Positions 28,652-37,333 of a stretch of DNA of 64,000 nucleotides are shown piece after piece. The stretch lies in NCBI GenBank assembly GCA_002316805.1, contig DCEF01000010.1, positions 186,001 to 250,000 of the forward strand. The letters are read 5' to 3'. The stretch's first letter is position 1; every line of letters begins with the position of its first letter. This DNA comes from Ruminococcaceae bacterium UBA1036 (GTDB lineage: Bacteria > Bacillota > Clostridia > Oscillospirales > Acutalibacteraceae). Under the pieces are notes generated by a model. The model was given only the letters and a program-made list of their open reading frames with translations. It had not been told where the DNA came from and did no database searches. The translations under genes and the position numbers were made by a program.

Positions 28652-30205
28652 ATGCCAGACTGGCTGAAAGATTCTGTTTTTTACGAAATCTATCCGCAGT
28701 CTTTCTACGACACAAATGGAGATGGGATCGGAGATATCAACGGCATTATAGAAAAGCTCGATTATATTAAATGGCTTGGATGCAATGCCATATGGATAAA
28801 TCCTTGTTTTGACTCACCGTTCTATGATGCCGGTTATGATGTCCGCGATTACAAAAAAGTGGCCCCGCGCTATGGCACTAACGAAGATTTATACCGTCTT
28901 TTTGCACAGGCCCATAAAATGGGGATAAAAGTCCTGCTTGACCTTGTTCCCGGCCATACTTCCGAACAGCACCCATGGTTTAAGCAGAGCTGCCGCGCTG
29001 AAAAAAGCGAATACACCAACAGGTACATCTGGACTAAAAGCGTATGGGACTATCCTGAAAAATGCCGGCTCATAAGCGGCAGGGCTGAGCGGAACGGGAA
29101 TTACCTTGTAAACTTTTTCAGCACTCAGCCAGCACTGAATTATGGTTTTCTAAAGCCTGAAGCCGACTGGCAGCTGCCTTGCAGCCACCCTGACTGCATT
29201 GCCACACGAAAGGCCATGGAGGACGTTATGCGCTTCTGGCTTGAAAAAGGCTGTGACGGGTTCCGCGTCGATATGGCTGATTCCCTCGTAAAAAATGATG
29301 ACGGAAAAAAATACGGCACCGGTGCCGTATGGAAAGAGATTCGGTCACTGCTCGACCATGAGTACCCTAATGCCGCCATCGTTTCCGAATGGTCAAACCC
29401 TGAGCTTTCGCTTAAGTATGGGTTTCACTGTGATTTCTACCTAAACCATGAGGGCAACGGCTACCATTCCCTGTTCCGTAATATCGACAGGCGCACAGGC
29501 CGGCAGCTCAGCTGCTTCAGCTCCGAAGGCAATGGCGACATTATGAAATTTACCGGCGATTACATTCCAAGCTATGAAAGTACAAAGAAGTATGGATATA
29601 TCAGTTTCATAACAGGTAACCACGACATACCACGGATGAGCCAGCATTTCAGCGAAAAGGAACTGAAACTCGCCTACAGTTTTATATTCACCATGCCTGG
29701 TGTGCCATTTTTATACTATGGCGACGAAATCGGGATGAAATTTCTTGACAAGGCACCCACACGGGAAGGAAGCTATGACCGCACAGGCTCCAGAACGCCA
29801 ATGCAGTGGGACAAAGCTAAGAAAAATTTTGGTTTTTCTCCAGCTCCAGCCGAAAAGTTGTACCTACCAATGGACAGCAGCGTCGATGCGCCAGATGTCA
29901 AAGGGCAAACCGTACAGAAAAATTCCCTCTTAAATACAGTACGTGCCGTGATAAGGCTTCGGCATGAAAACCCTGCGCTTCACGCCGACGGCCCCTTTGA
30001 AACAATTTATGCAGAACACAATAAATTTCCATTTCTTTTCCGGCGCGGTAATTTCATTCTTGCCTTCAATCCTTCCCGCTTTACCGCAGAAGCGCCCGTG
30101 CCTGTAAGCGGCAAGGTAGTGCTCTCAGAAGGGCCTGAACCTGTTTTTAAAAAAGGTTCCGTTCTTATGGCACCGCAAACATTTGCTGCAATAAGATCAG
30201 AATAA
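28652..30205 (+). CDS. GH13 alpha-glucosidase / oligo-1,6-glucosidase-like enzyme
   Basis: An alpha-amylase-superfamily barrel. 'DSVFYEIYPQSFYDTNGDG' and 'NAIWINPCFDSP' (region I neighbourhood) open the protein. The nucleophile Asp is in 'GFRVDMAD' (about 207), the acid/base Glu in 'IVSEWSNP' (about 246), and the third Asp in 'TGNHDIPR' (about 325). All three are intact. The 517-aa length and absence of a signal peptide suggest a cytosolic enzyme acting on imported alpha-glucosides such as maltose, isomaltose or trehalose-like sugars. Subfamily assignment would need a search. It is a single-gene unit between its own promoter and terminator, without a transporter or regulator nearby. Confidence 0.88.
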   Translation: MPDWLKDSVFYEIYPQSFYDTNGDGIGDINGIIEKLDYIKWLGCNAIWINPCFDSPFYDAGYDVRDYKKVAPRYGTNEDLYRLFAQAHKMGIKVLLDLVPGHTSEQHPWFKQSCRAEKSEYTNRYIWTKSVWDYPEKCRLISGRAERNGNYLVNFFSTQPALNYGFLKPEADWQLPCSHPDCIATRKAMEDVMRFWLEKGCDGFRVDMADSLVKNDDGKKYGTGAVWKEIRSLLDHEYPNAAIVSEWSNPELSLKYGFHCDFYLNHEGNGYHSLFRNIDRRTGRQLSCFSSEGNGDIMKFTGDYIPSYESTKKYGYISFITGNHDIPRMSQHFSEKELKLAYSFIFTMPGVPFLYYGDEIGMKFLDKAPTREGSYDRTGSRTPMQWDKAKKNFGFSPAPAEKLYLPMDSSVDAPDVKGQTVQKNSLLNTVRAVIRLRHENPALHADGPFETIYAEHNKFPFLFRRGNFILAFNPSRFTAEAPVPVSGKVVLSEGPEPVFKKGSVLMAPQTFAAIRSE

Positions 30206-30252
30206 AATTCAGAAATGCTTCAGCGTTTTTAATATTGTTGATTTTTATCCCG

Positions 30253-30280
30253 CCTGCATTAAAGGGCAGGATATTTTTTT
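30253..30280 (+). terminator. Terminator after the GH13 gene
   Basis: CCTGC and GCAGG stem (30253-30270) with flanking AT pairs, followed by a run of seven T. Confidence 0.75.
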
Positions 30281-30357
30281 GCATTATGGCATTTCAGCAC
30301 ACAGTTCATGTTTTTAGTGAAAAAATTCCGGCATAAACTGTCAGCTAAAGAAAAGTA

Positions 30358-30387
30358 TTGACATTTCCGTAGTTGAGGTCTTATTCT
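30358..30387 (+). promoter_or_regulatory. Promoter of the coaB-permease unit
   Basis: TTGACA (30358-30363), 18-bp spacer, TATTCT (30382-30387). About 95 nt upstream of the TTG start. Confidence 0.6.
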
Positions 30388-30482
30388 TAATAGTAAACTG
30401 CTTTATCGCATTATATTGGCAAATCGGCTTTCAATGCCGCACAATTTACATTCCAGCTTATTCTGAAAAGAGGAAAAACAAC

Positions 30483-31247
30483 TTGAACATACTTATAACT
30501 GCAGGAGGAACTTCGGAAAAAATCGACGACGTCCGCAGAATAACAAACATGGCAACAGGCCGTCTTGGCAGCCTTATTGCTGACCGCTTCCTGGAAAACA
30601 GCGATGTTTCTGTAACCTATATCTGCTCGCAGGAAGCAGCAAGGCCGCATAACACACGTGCCCGCATCCTCACTATAAGCAATGTGCAGAGCCTCAAAGC
30701 GGCTATAGAGGAAGAAATGCACTGCAAAAAGTACGAAGCAGTTATCCATTCAATGGCTGTAAGCGATTACACTGTTAAATACAGCATTCCCGCAAAAGGC
30801 CTTGCTGAACGCCTCGCATCATGCCTACTGAACAACAACGTAGAGCCAAACAAACTTGCAGAAGAAATCTATTCTTTTCTTCTCGCATACGGCAGTGGGC
30901 AAAAAGCCGGAAAGCTTCCATCAAGCATCAGCCATATGTTTCTATGCCTTGAAAGCACACCTAAAATCATTAAGCTTTTTAAGTCATTACAGCCTGAAAC
31001 AGTCCTCGTCGGCTTTAAGCTCCTTTCCGGTGTAAAAGAAAATGTGCTTCTCGGCGCAGCGGAAAACCTTATGGAAAAAAATAAGTGCGACTTCGTTTTA
31101 GCAAACGACTTGAAAAACATGAATGAAAAGCGCCACGAAGCAGTTTTGCTTGGCAGCCGAGGTTTCATGAAAAAGCTTGCCACAAAAGAAGAAATCGCGC
31201 TTGCAATAAAGGACTGCGTTATGGAAAAGATCAGCAGGCCAGCATAA
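30483..31247 (+). CDS. coaB: Phosphopantothenate-cysteine ligase (stand-alone CoaB)
   Basis: 'MNILITAGGTSEKIDDVRRITNMATGRLG' region: the ITAGGT nucleotide loop and 'ITNxATGxxG' are diagnostic of the CoaB half of CoaBC/Dfp. 'VLANDLKNM' near the end is the CTP/phosphopantothenate contact. It couples 4'-phosphopantothenate to cysteine in CoA synthesis. No flavin-dependent CoaC domain is fused, unlike the bifunctional protein of most bacteria, so decarboxylation must be encoded elsewhere. A TTG start with GAGGAAA 6-8 bp upstream. A ~50-residue insertion between the sheet motifs is seen in other stand-alone forms. Confidence 0.88.
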   Translation: MNILITAGGTSEKIDDVRRITNMATGRLGSLIADRFLENSDVSVTYICSQEAARPHNTRARILTISNVQSLKAAIEEEMHCKKYEAVIHSMAVSDYTVKYSIPAKGLAERLASCLLNNNVEPNKLAEEIYSFLLAYGSGQKAGKLPSSISHMFLCLESTPKIIKLFKSLQPETVLVGFKLLSGVKENVLLGAAENLMEKNKCDFVLANDLKNMNEKRHEAVLLGSRGFMKKLATKEEIALAIKDCVMEKISRPA

Positions 31248-31276
31248 ATCCATACTGTCTGAAGGGAAACTGCCGT

Positions 31277-32590
31277 ATGAAAAAATTGAATTCTCTCGAA
31301 GCTATGGCACTTGTAGTTGGCATGATAATCGGCTCAGGAATTTTTTTAAAGCCGGGAATTGTGCTTAAGGACGCCGGCACGCCTCTGATGAGTGTCCTTG
31401 CATGGGCAGCAGGCGGAATCATTACGCTTGCGTCAGCCCTTTCGGTCGCCGAAATAGCATCCGCAATTCCAAAAAGCGGAGGACTTTACCTTTACCTTGA
31501 AGAGCTTTATGGAAAACCGGCAGGCTTTCTTCTCGGGTGGGTGCAAACAGTGATATCGTACCCCGCATCAGTTGCTGCACAGGCCATCGCATTTGCCACA
31601 TACTCTGCCTTTTTTCTCCCCATGGATGGGCTGCTGCAGCAAAAGCTGCTCGCCGTCTGCGTACTTATATTTATACTTATAATGAATATACTTTCGACTA
31701 AATGCGGCGGTGTAATACAGACAGCTGCAACTATAGGCAAGCTTGTACCTATTGCCGCCATTATCGCTTTCGGGCTTTTTTCACACACTGCACCGGGCTA
31801 CAGCGGCATTAAAGCCGAAGCCGCTTCTGGAGCCGGTTTCGGTATGGCGGTTTTAGGCACTCTCTGGGCTTACGACGGGTGGATAAGTGTAACTAACATG
31901 GCCGGCGAAGTTAAAAATCCATCGAAGACATTGCCGAAAGTCATTTCTTTTGGCGTGCTTTTCGTCATTCTTGTATATGTTGCTTTTAATATCGCAATTT
32001 TCAATGTACTTCCCCTAAATGTCGTAATGAATTCCCCAGTGCCAGGTGCAGATGCAGCAAAAGCACTCTTTGGCAGCCAGGGCGGCGCATTTATCACAGC
32101 CGGCATCATGGTTTCGACTTTCGGTGCCTTAAATGGTTACCTGATGACTGCCGCAAGAGTGCCACAGGCTATGGGGCAAAAGGGTGAGCTTCCCTTTTCT
32201 GGCGTCCTCGGAAAAATACACCCGAAACTGAAAACGCCTACCAACGCGCTGATTTTTGAAAGTATTCTCGCCGCTGTTTATATTTTTTCTGGAACATTCA
32301 ACACATTGACTGACCTGCTTGTATTTGTGCTGTGGATTTTCTTTACAATGGGTGTGCTTGGAGTCTTTATTCTAAGAAAAAAGAGGGCAGCAATTCCTAA
32401 AGGCGCCTACCGTGTGCCACTCTACCCTGTCACACCTATAATCGGTGCAGCAGGCGGAATATACATAGTGATAAACACCATAGTCAGTAACCCTGTAAAG
32501 TCACTTATCGGAATAGGCCTAACCTTAATAGGCCTGCCTGTCTTTTACTTTCGGAAGAAAAAACTGGCACGCCTTACAGAAGAAAAATAA
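31277..32590 (+). CDS. APC-superfamily amino acid permease (LAT/SteT-like)
   Basis: Twelve hydrophobic segments over 437 aa. The first carries 'VGMIIGSGIFLKPG', the unwound substrate-binding G-S-G-I-F motif of APC transporters. 'LWAYDGWISVTNMAGEVKNPSKTLP' is the conserved TM6 region of the LAT-type/SteT Ser-Thr exchanger group. It probably exchanges or imports a neutral amino acid. It follows coaB by 29 bp and may share its transcript, though no functional link is obvious. Convergent with nadC. Confidence 0.87.
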   Translation: MKKLNSLEAMALVVGMIIGSGIFLKPGIVLKDAGTPLMSVLAWAAGGIITLASALSVAEIASAIPKSGGLYLYLEELYGKPAGFLLGWVQTVISYPASVAAQAIAFATYSAFFLPMDGLLQQKLLAVCVLIFILIMNILSTKCGGVIQTAATIGKLVPIAAIIAFGLFSHTAPGYSGIKAEAASGAGFGMAVLGTLWAYDGWISVTNMAGEVKNPSKTLPKVISFGVLFVILVYVAFNIAIFNVLPLNVVMNSPVPGADAAKALFGSQGGAFITAGIMVSTFGALNGYLMTAARVPQAMGQKGELPFSGVLGKIHPKLKTPTNALIFESILAAVYIFSGTFNTLTDLLVFVLWIFFTMGVLGVFILRKKRAAIPKGAYRVPLYPVTPIIGAAGGIYIVINTIVSNPVKSLIGIGLTLIGLPVFYFRKKKLARLTEEK

Positions 32591-32591
32591 A

Positions 32592-32630
32592 GCAGGCCAC
32601 GCCATTTAAGCTAAATGGACCGAAACCTGC
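32592..32630. terminator. Nested hairpin between convergent permease and nadC genes
   Basis: GCAGG/CCTGC outer pairs enclose CCATTTA-agc-TAAATGG. The T-tracts are poor, so it may be a moderate bidirectional terminator. Confidence 0.55.
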
Positions 32631-32651
32631 ATTCCTGGAATATACAAGAAT

Positions 32652-33488
32652 TTACTTATTGAATTTTAGGCTTATGTCAAGCGCCTTGACTGAGTGTGTC
32701 AATGATCCGCATGAGATAATATCTACGCCCGTTGCTGCAACTTCAGCAATGTTTTTTTCATCGATATTTCCCGAAGCTTCTAACATAGCACGATGATTTA
32801 CAAACTGCACTGCCTGTTTCATAGCGCTGCAGCACATATTGTCGAGCATTATTATATCAGCCTTGGCACCAACAGCTTCTTCAAGCTCTTTCATGTTTTC
32901 GACTTCTACTTCTATTTTAACTGAAAATGGTGCCTTTCCCCGCGCAAGCTCTACAGCCTTCGAAACAGAGCCAACAGCGGCAATGTGATTGTCTTTTATA
33001 AGCACAAGGTCAGAAAGGCACATCCTGTGATTTATGCCTCCACCTATAGCAACTGAATATTTGTCAAGCATGCGGAATCCAGGCAGCGTTTTGCGCGTAT
33101 CGGCGACTTTGGCAGGATAGCCTTTCACAAGCTCACACAAATGGTGCGTTTTTGTCGCAATACCGCTCATGCGTTGAAGAATATTGAGTGCCACACGCTC
33201 GCCTTTAAGTATTGCCCTCGTATTCCCTTCAACTTCAGCAATCTTATCCCCTGCTTTCACTGCATTGCCATCAGATTTGCAGGCTGTGAAAACTACATTC
33301 TTATCCAGCAGGCTGAAAACACGGCCTGCTACTTTTATGCCGGCAATAATTCCCGTCTCTTTTGCATATAAGCCTCCTTTTGATTTCTGAGAAACATCAA
33401 TAAGGCTGTCAGTAGTAACGTCTCCCCAACCTATATCCTCGTTCAACGCCATCTTTAAAAAATCATCTAACGCAAGTACATTAATCAT
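32652..33488 (-). CDS. nadC: Nicotinate-nucleotide pyrophosphorylase (carboxylating)
   Basis: NadC converts quinolinate and PRPP to nicotinate mononucleotide, the third step of de novo NAD synthesis. 'LNEDIGWGDVTTDSLI' at the N-terminus, 'ALNILQRMSGIATKTH', 'VADTRKTLPGFRMLDKYSVAIGGGINHRMCLSDLVLIKDNH' (Arg/His/Lys quinolinate contacts) and 'VEVENMKELEEA' are family hallmarks. An ATG at 33488 is taken as start; a GTG four codons earlier is possible. About 278 aa. It is the last gene of nrtR-nadA-nadB-nadC, 20 bp after nadB. Confidence 0.96.
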   Translation of the reverse strand: MINVLALDDFLKMALNEDIGWGDVTTDSLIDVSQKSKGGLYAKETGIIAGIKVAGRVFSLLDKNVVFTACKSDGNAVKAGDKIAEVEGNTRAILKGERVALNILQRMSGIATKTHHLCELVKGYPAKVADTRKTLPGFRMLDKYSVAIGGGINHRMCLSDLVLIKDNHIAAVGSVSKAVELARGKAPFSVKIEVEVENMKELEEAVGAKADIIMLDNMCCSAMKQAVQFVNHRAMLEASGNIDEKNIAEVAATGVDIISCGSLTHSVKALDISLKFNK

Positions 33489-33507
33489 TTTAAAGAGCAC
33501 CTCTCTT

Positions 33508-35040
33508 TTAATCTGTTATATAGTGGCTGCCAATGCTGTGCCTGTCGTTTGCAGCTGCCTGCACGATAAGGCGTGCAGTCTCATACATATTGGCCGTTTC
33601 AAAATCTTTTTCAGTGCATAGCAGGGCATCGTCTATTTCCCTTTTCTGCACATTCTCAATCTCCTGCAGCGCAAAGCATAGCTTTTTCTCACTGCGTATA
33701 ATACCGGCATTGTCCATCATTATCTGGCGAAGATGCTCACGCTGCCAATCCACATTTTTTAATTTGCCTTTTCTCGCCTGGCTGAACCGCAGCATTTTCT
33801 GCGGCGCATGTGATACAGTCCGCCCTGAAATGTCGTTTGCTACCCTTCCGCCAAACACAACAGCTTCCAAAAGCGAATTGCTCGCAAGCCTGTTAGCACC
33901 GTGCACCCCAGTTGATGCGCACTCGCCGGCCGCATACAGATTCTCTACATTTGTGCGTCCATTATTGTCTGTTGTTATACCGCCCATAAAATAATGCTCG
34001 CATGGAGCTACCGGAATCAGATCTTTAGAAATGTCAATGCCATGTTTAAGGCATTCGCCGAAAATTGTCGGAAAACGCTTTTTCAAAAAGTCCCTGCTCT
34101 TTGCTGTTATATCGAGGTATACGCAGGGACTGCCGGTTTTCAGCATCTGGTCGTAAATAGCGCGTGCGACTATGTCGCGCGGTGCAAGCTCCAGCCGACT
34201 GTCGTAATATGGCATAAAGCGCTCACCGTTTTTATTGCGCAGCACTGCACCCTCACCTCGCACTGCTTCTGAGATGAGAAAAGCGCGTTCTTCTTTTTCC
34301 GGCATATAAAGCGCCGTAGGGTGAAACTGAATATACTCAAGAGAAGAAAGCTTTGCTCCGGCCCTGGCTGCCATGGCTACACCGTCGCCTGTAAGCACGG
34401 TTGAATTTGTTGTAGCCGGAAAAAGCTGGCCTATTCCTCCCATTGCCATAACGCAGTTTGCAGCAGACAAGAAAAGTTTGCCGCTTTTCCTTTGTGATAT
34501 AACGCCTATGCATTTTCCATCATCTGTTGCTAAATCTATGGCGAACGTATCTTCTAAAAGCCGAATATTGCCGCGCTTGGCACAGTCTGCAAACAGCGAT
34601 GTCATTATGCCCTTTCCGGTTGCATCACCGTCTACATGCAGAATACGTTTGATCGAATGGTTGCCTTCAAGCGAACGCTTAAACGTCCCGTCAGCATTTC
34701 GGTCGAAAGGTACATCTAAACGCAGAAGATCTGTTATTGCTTCTTCTGAGCTGTTCACAAGTATTTCTACCGCCTCGCGGTTATTGACACCGCAGCCGGC
34801 AGTTACTGTATCACGCATATGAAGCGTCCGGTCATCATCGCCAATGCTTGCGGCAATGCCGCCCTGAGCAAGATATGAATCGCAGTCTTCTGCTTTTCCC
34901 TTGCACAGAACTGCAACTTTCATATTTTTCGGCAACTTAAGGGCGCAAAAAAGTCCTGCAAGCCCTCCACCAATAATTACTGTATCGAATTTCATGCACT
35001 CCATAGACTGCATATCGAAGTCAGAAAGGTATCTTGTCAA
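33508..35040 (-). CDS. nadB: L-aspartate oxidase
   Basis: FAD enzyme that oxidises L-aspartate to iminoaspartate for quinolinate synthase; in anaerobes fumarate can accept the electrons. 'FDTVIIGGGLAGLFCAL' is the FAD loop, 'AQGGIAAS' the conserved active-site stretch, and 'GGITTDNNGRT' with 'YAAGECASTGVHGANRLASNS' the substrate/FAD contacts. A TTG at 35040 is chosen: AAAGGGGA lies 8 bp upstream, and the resulting N-terminus (TRYLSDFD) resembles other clostridial NadB. The 18 nt upstream overlap nadA. About 510 aa, full length. Confidence 0.94.
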   Translation of the reverse strand: MTRYLSDFDMQSMECMKFDTVIIGGGLAGLFCALKLPKNMKVAVLCKGKAEDCDSYLAQGGIAASIGDDDRTLHMRDTVTAGCGVNNREAVEILVNSSEEAITDLLRLDVPFDRNADGTFKRSLEGNHSIKRILHVDGDATGKGIMTSLFADCAKRGNIRLLEDTFAIDLATDDGKCIGVISQRKSGKLFLSAANCVMAMGGIGQLFPATTNSTVLTGDGVAMAARAGAKLSSLEYIQFHPTALYMPEKEERAFLISEAVRGEGAVLRNKNGERFMPYYDSRLELAPRDIVARAIYDQMLKTGSPCVYLDITAKSRDFLKKRFPTIFGECLKHGIDISKDLIPVAPCEHYFMGGITTDNNGRTNVENLYAAGECASTGVHGANRLASNSLLEAVVFGGRVANDISGRTVSHAPQKMLRFSQARKGKLKNVDWQREHLRQIMMDNAGIIRSEKKLCFALQEIENVQKREIDDALLCTEKDFETANMYETARLIVQAAANDRHSIGSHYITD

Positions 35041-35054
35041 ATGAATTTCCCCTT

Positions 35055-35963
35055 TCATGCCTTTAGCATTCTGTAAAGGCTTTTGTATGCCATTTTGCGG
35101 ATTTTTTCAGGCACAATTATTTCATTTTCTTTTTTGTAAAGTGTATCATAAACTTTCTGCAGCGTGACCTTTTTCATGTTCACACAGAGAAGATTTTCTG
35201 AAAGCATATAAAAATTCGCGTCTGGCCTTGCCGAGTGGAGCGCTTCAAGGACACCTGTTTCCGTACCGATAATGAACTCCCTGCATGGCGATTTACCGAC
35301 GAACTCGATAATCTGGCCAGTGCTTCCTACAAAGTCCGATATCCGGCGAACTTCATCCGGTACTTCAGGATGGACAAGCAGTAGCGCATTTTTATGCTTT
35401 TCCCTCATATTCTGCACATCGTTTACGGTGATTCTCGAATGGACAATGCAGTGACCGCGCCATGGGATGATTTTTTTCTCTGGTACTTTTTCCTGTACAT
35501 ATGATGCAAGGTGGCAGTCAGGTATAAAAAGAATTTCATCGTTGCTCAATGACCTTACGACTCTTTCAGCGTTTGATGAAGTGCAGCAGATATCGCTTTC
35601 GGCCTTGACAGCAGCACTTGTATTTATATAACAGACTACCGCAGCATGCGGGTGCATTGCCTTCGCAGCTTTCAGCTCTTGCGCAGTTATTGAATCAGCA
35701 AGCGGGCAACCTGCATCAACAGCAGGTAACAGGACAGTTTTCTGCGGCGAGAGTATTTTCGCGCTTTCTGCCATAAAGCGCACACCACAGAAAACTACTA
35801 CACTTTGGCTGCAGCTTTGTGCACGGCGGCTAAGTGCGAAAGAATCACCTACAAAATCGGCAACCTCCTGTATTTCAGGCGGCTGATAATTATGTGCTAA
35901 AATCAACGCATCCTGCTTTTTCTTAAGCCTTTCAATCTGTTCTGCAAGTTGAAGATTATCCAT
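35055..35963 (-). CDS. nadA: Quinolinate synthase
   Basis: NadA condenses iminoaspartate with dihydroxyacetone phosphate to quinolinate using an oxygen-sensitive [4Fe-4S] cluster. 'LAHNYQPPEIQEVADFVGDS' region at the N-terminus, 'FCGVRFMAESAKIL', 'ICCTSSNA' and 'FIIGTETGVL' mark the family. Cluster ligand Cys are present in the FCGV and CCTSSNA motifs, with the third near 'ENLLCVNMKKVTL'. 302 aa, the usual short form. It sits 30 bp downstream of nrtR and overlaps the nadB region. Confidence 0.96.
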   Translation of the reverse strand: MDNLQLAEQIERLKKKQDALILAHNYQPPEIQEVADFVGDSFALSRRAQSCSQSVVVFCGVRFMAESAKILSPQKTVLLPAVDAGCPLADSITAQELKAAKAMHPHAAVVCYINTSAAVKAESDICCTSSNAERVVRSLSNDEILFIPDCHLASYVQEKVPEKKIIPWRGHCIVHSRITVNDVQNMREKHKNALLLVHPEVPDEVRRISDFVGSTGQIIEFVGKSPCREFIIGTETGVLEALHSARPDANFYMLSENLLCVNMKKVTLQKVYDTLYKKENEIIVPEKIRKMAYKSLYRMLKA

Positions 35964-35993
35964 TTTTACGCCTCTTAAATATTAAATTCTAAT

Positions 35994-36911
35994 TTAAACG
36001 TCAAAATCATTTGCACGCCAGCATGAGTTAAATGTATAAAGCCTTGAAGGACGGTGCCCCTCATCTTTTTTCACATGGTCTGTTTCGATTACCATATCTG
36101 ATATTTTTCTTCTGAAATTCGCTTTTAGAAGTTCTTTTCCTAAAATTACTTCATAAACCTGCTGAAGTTCCGTAAGGGTAAAATACTTTGGCATAAGGTT
36201 AAATACAATATCTGTGTATTCAATTTTATTGCGCAGGCGCTCAATGCCATACTGAATAACAAGCGCATGATCAAACGCAATGCCATTATTTTTTACAATA
36301 AAGTGCTTTGATGTTTTCTGCCTACCCTGCATGCGCTTTTGGTTGCGAATAATTGCAGAAAGCATCACATCATCGCTTGAAAGCGTCAGCTTTACGCGAT
36401 TCTGAAATACATATCCATCCTTGATGAGCGTTTTTTTCTCCTCTTCCACATCGCAGTTTACTTTAAACCATTTGGCTTCCCACGCACCTGCCCCTGCACG
36501 TATCTGCAGCCGTGAACTGTCTACAAGTGACATATAAGAGCAGCTGATAACGCGTGTGCGCGGGTCACGGTCGACGCTTCCCCATGTGTAGAGCTGTTCA
36601 ACATAGACGTCGCTGACATTTACTTCTTCTTTAAGCTCCCTGTAAGCGGCGTCGTCGAGGCTTTCATTAACAGACATAAATCCGCCGGGCAGCGCCCACT
36701 CGCCAATAAATGGGTGGTTTCTGCGTTTTATCATCAGAACTTTTAATTCTTTTTGTGGTAGTTTCCGAAAATTAAGCTTCGGGCCGTTTACAACTGTGAA
36801 CAAGAGAATATCGACTGAAACAGAAGGCCTTTTATATAAATCCGCACGGTAACGGCTCAAAAATTCTTTTTCTGTGAGCCCTTCATCATTTCTGAGCTCT
36901 TTGTTTGACAC
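35994..36911 (-). CDS. nrtR: NrtR-type Nudix transcriptional regulator of NAD synthesis
   Basis: The N-terminal ~150 residues form a Nudix domain. 'GGFMSVNESLDDAAYRELKEEVNV' spans the Nudix box, but the usual Gly after EE is Asn, so hydrolase activity may be reduced. The C-terminal ~130 residues form the winged-helix part ('KYFTLTELQQVYEVILGKELLKANFRRKI'). NrtR proteins sense ADP-ribose and repress NAD genes, which fits its place as first gene of the nadABC operon. It likely autoregulates from the promoter at 36954-36982. The alternative is a plain ADP-ribose pyrophosphatase, but the C-terminal helix-turn-helix argues for a regulator. Confidence 0.82.
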   Translation of the reverse strand: MSNKELRNDEGLTEKEFLSRYRADLYKRPSVSVDILLFTVVNGPKLNFRKLPQKELKVLMIKRRNHPFIGEWALPGGFMSVNESLDDAAYRELKEEVNVSDVYVEQLYTWGSVDRDPRTRVISCSYMSLVDSSRLQIRAGAGAWEAKWFKVNCDVEEEKKTLIKDGYVFQNRVKLTLSSDDVMLSAIIRNQKRMQGRQKTSKHFIVKNNGIAFDHALVIQYGIERLRNKIEYTDIVFNLMPKYFTLTELQQVYEVILGKELLKANFRRKISDMVIETDHVKKDEGHRPSRLYTFNSCWRANDFDV

Positions 36912-36953
36912 ATTTATTTTCCTTTCTACACTTATTATTAATTTGTTATTATC

Positions 36954-36982
36954 ATACTACTATTATGTATATTGAATGTCAA
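36954..36982 (-). promoter_or_regulatory. Promoter of nrtR-nadABC
   Basis: Minus strand: TTGACA (36977-36982), 17-bp spacer, TAGTAT (36954-36959). Confidence 0.7.
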
Positions 36983-37243
36983 TAAGGAATTTGAAATAGG
37001 TATTTAAAGCTGCATATATTTTGGATAAGACAATAATTTAAGTGCACTGCCTGGCAGTTCACGCATTATTATTTTTCATTTATCAAAAAACTTTCAAGAG
37101 TAAATTAAACATAGCAGTAAAAGTTGCATGCAATTTATGGTATTATATATAAATTGTTTACATTTTATCTTTTTTATTCTAATAATGTAATTTTATGTGC
37201 AAAATACTTTATTTCTACTAAATAAGTTTGTCTATTATTAATC

Positions 37244-37271
37244 TTGACGGGAAATTTAGCTCTATTATAAT
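37244..37271 (+). promoter_or_regulatory. Promoter of the CBM21 gene
   Basis: TTGACG (37244-37249), 16-bp spacer, consensus TATAAT (37266-37271). Confidence 0.75.
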
Positions 37272-37333
37272 AAAGATAGCTTAAAAATTGGTACCAACAT
37301 TTTAAGTAATTAAAATTAAGGAGGTTGTTTTTC

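Larger units (their letters stand above)
36912..37333. other. AT-rich divergent control region (nrtR-nadABC / CBM21 gene)
   Basis: This 420-bp gap is very AT-rich and carries two near-consensus promoters facing outward. No coding frame was supported. A TTATTATTAATTTGTTATTATCATACTACTATTAT-like stretch of short direct repeats overlaps the nrtR -10 and is a possible NrtR operator. Confidence 0.4.
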
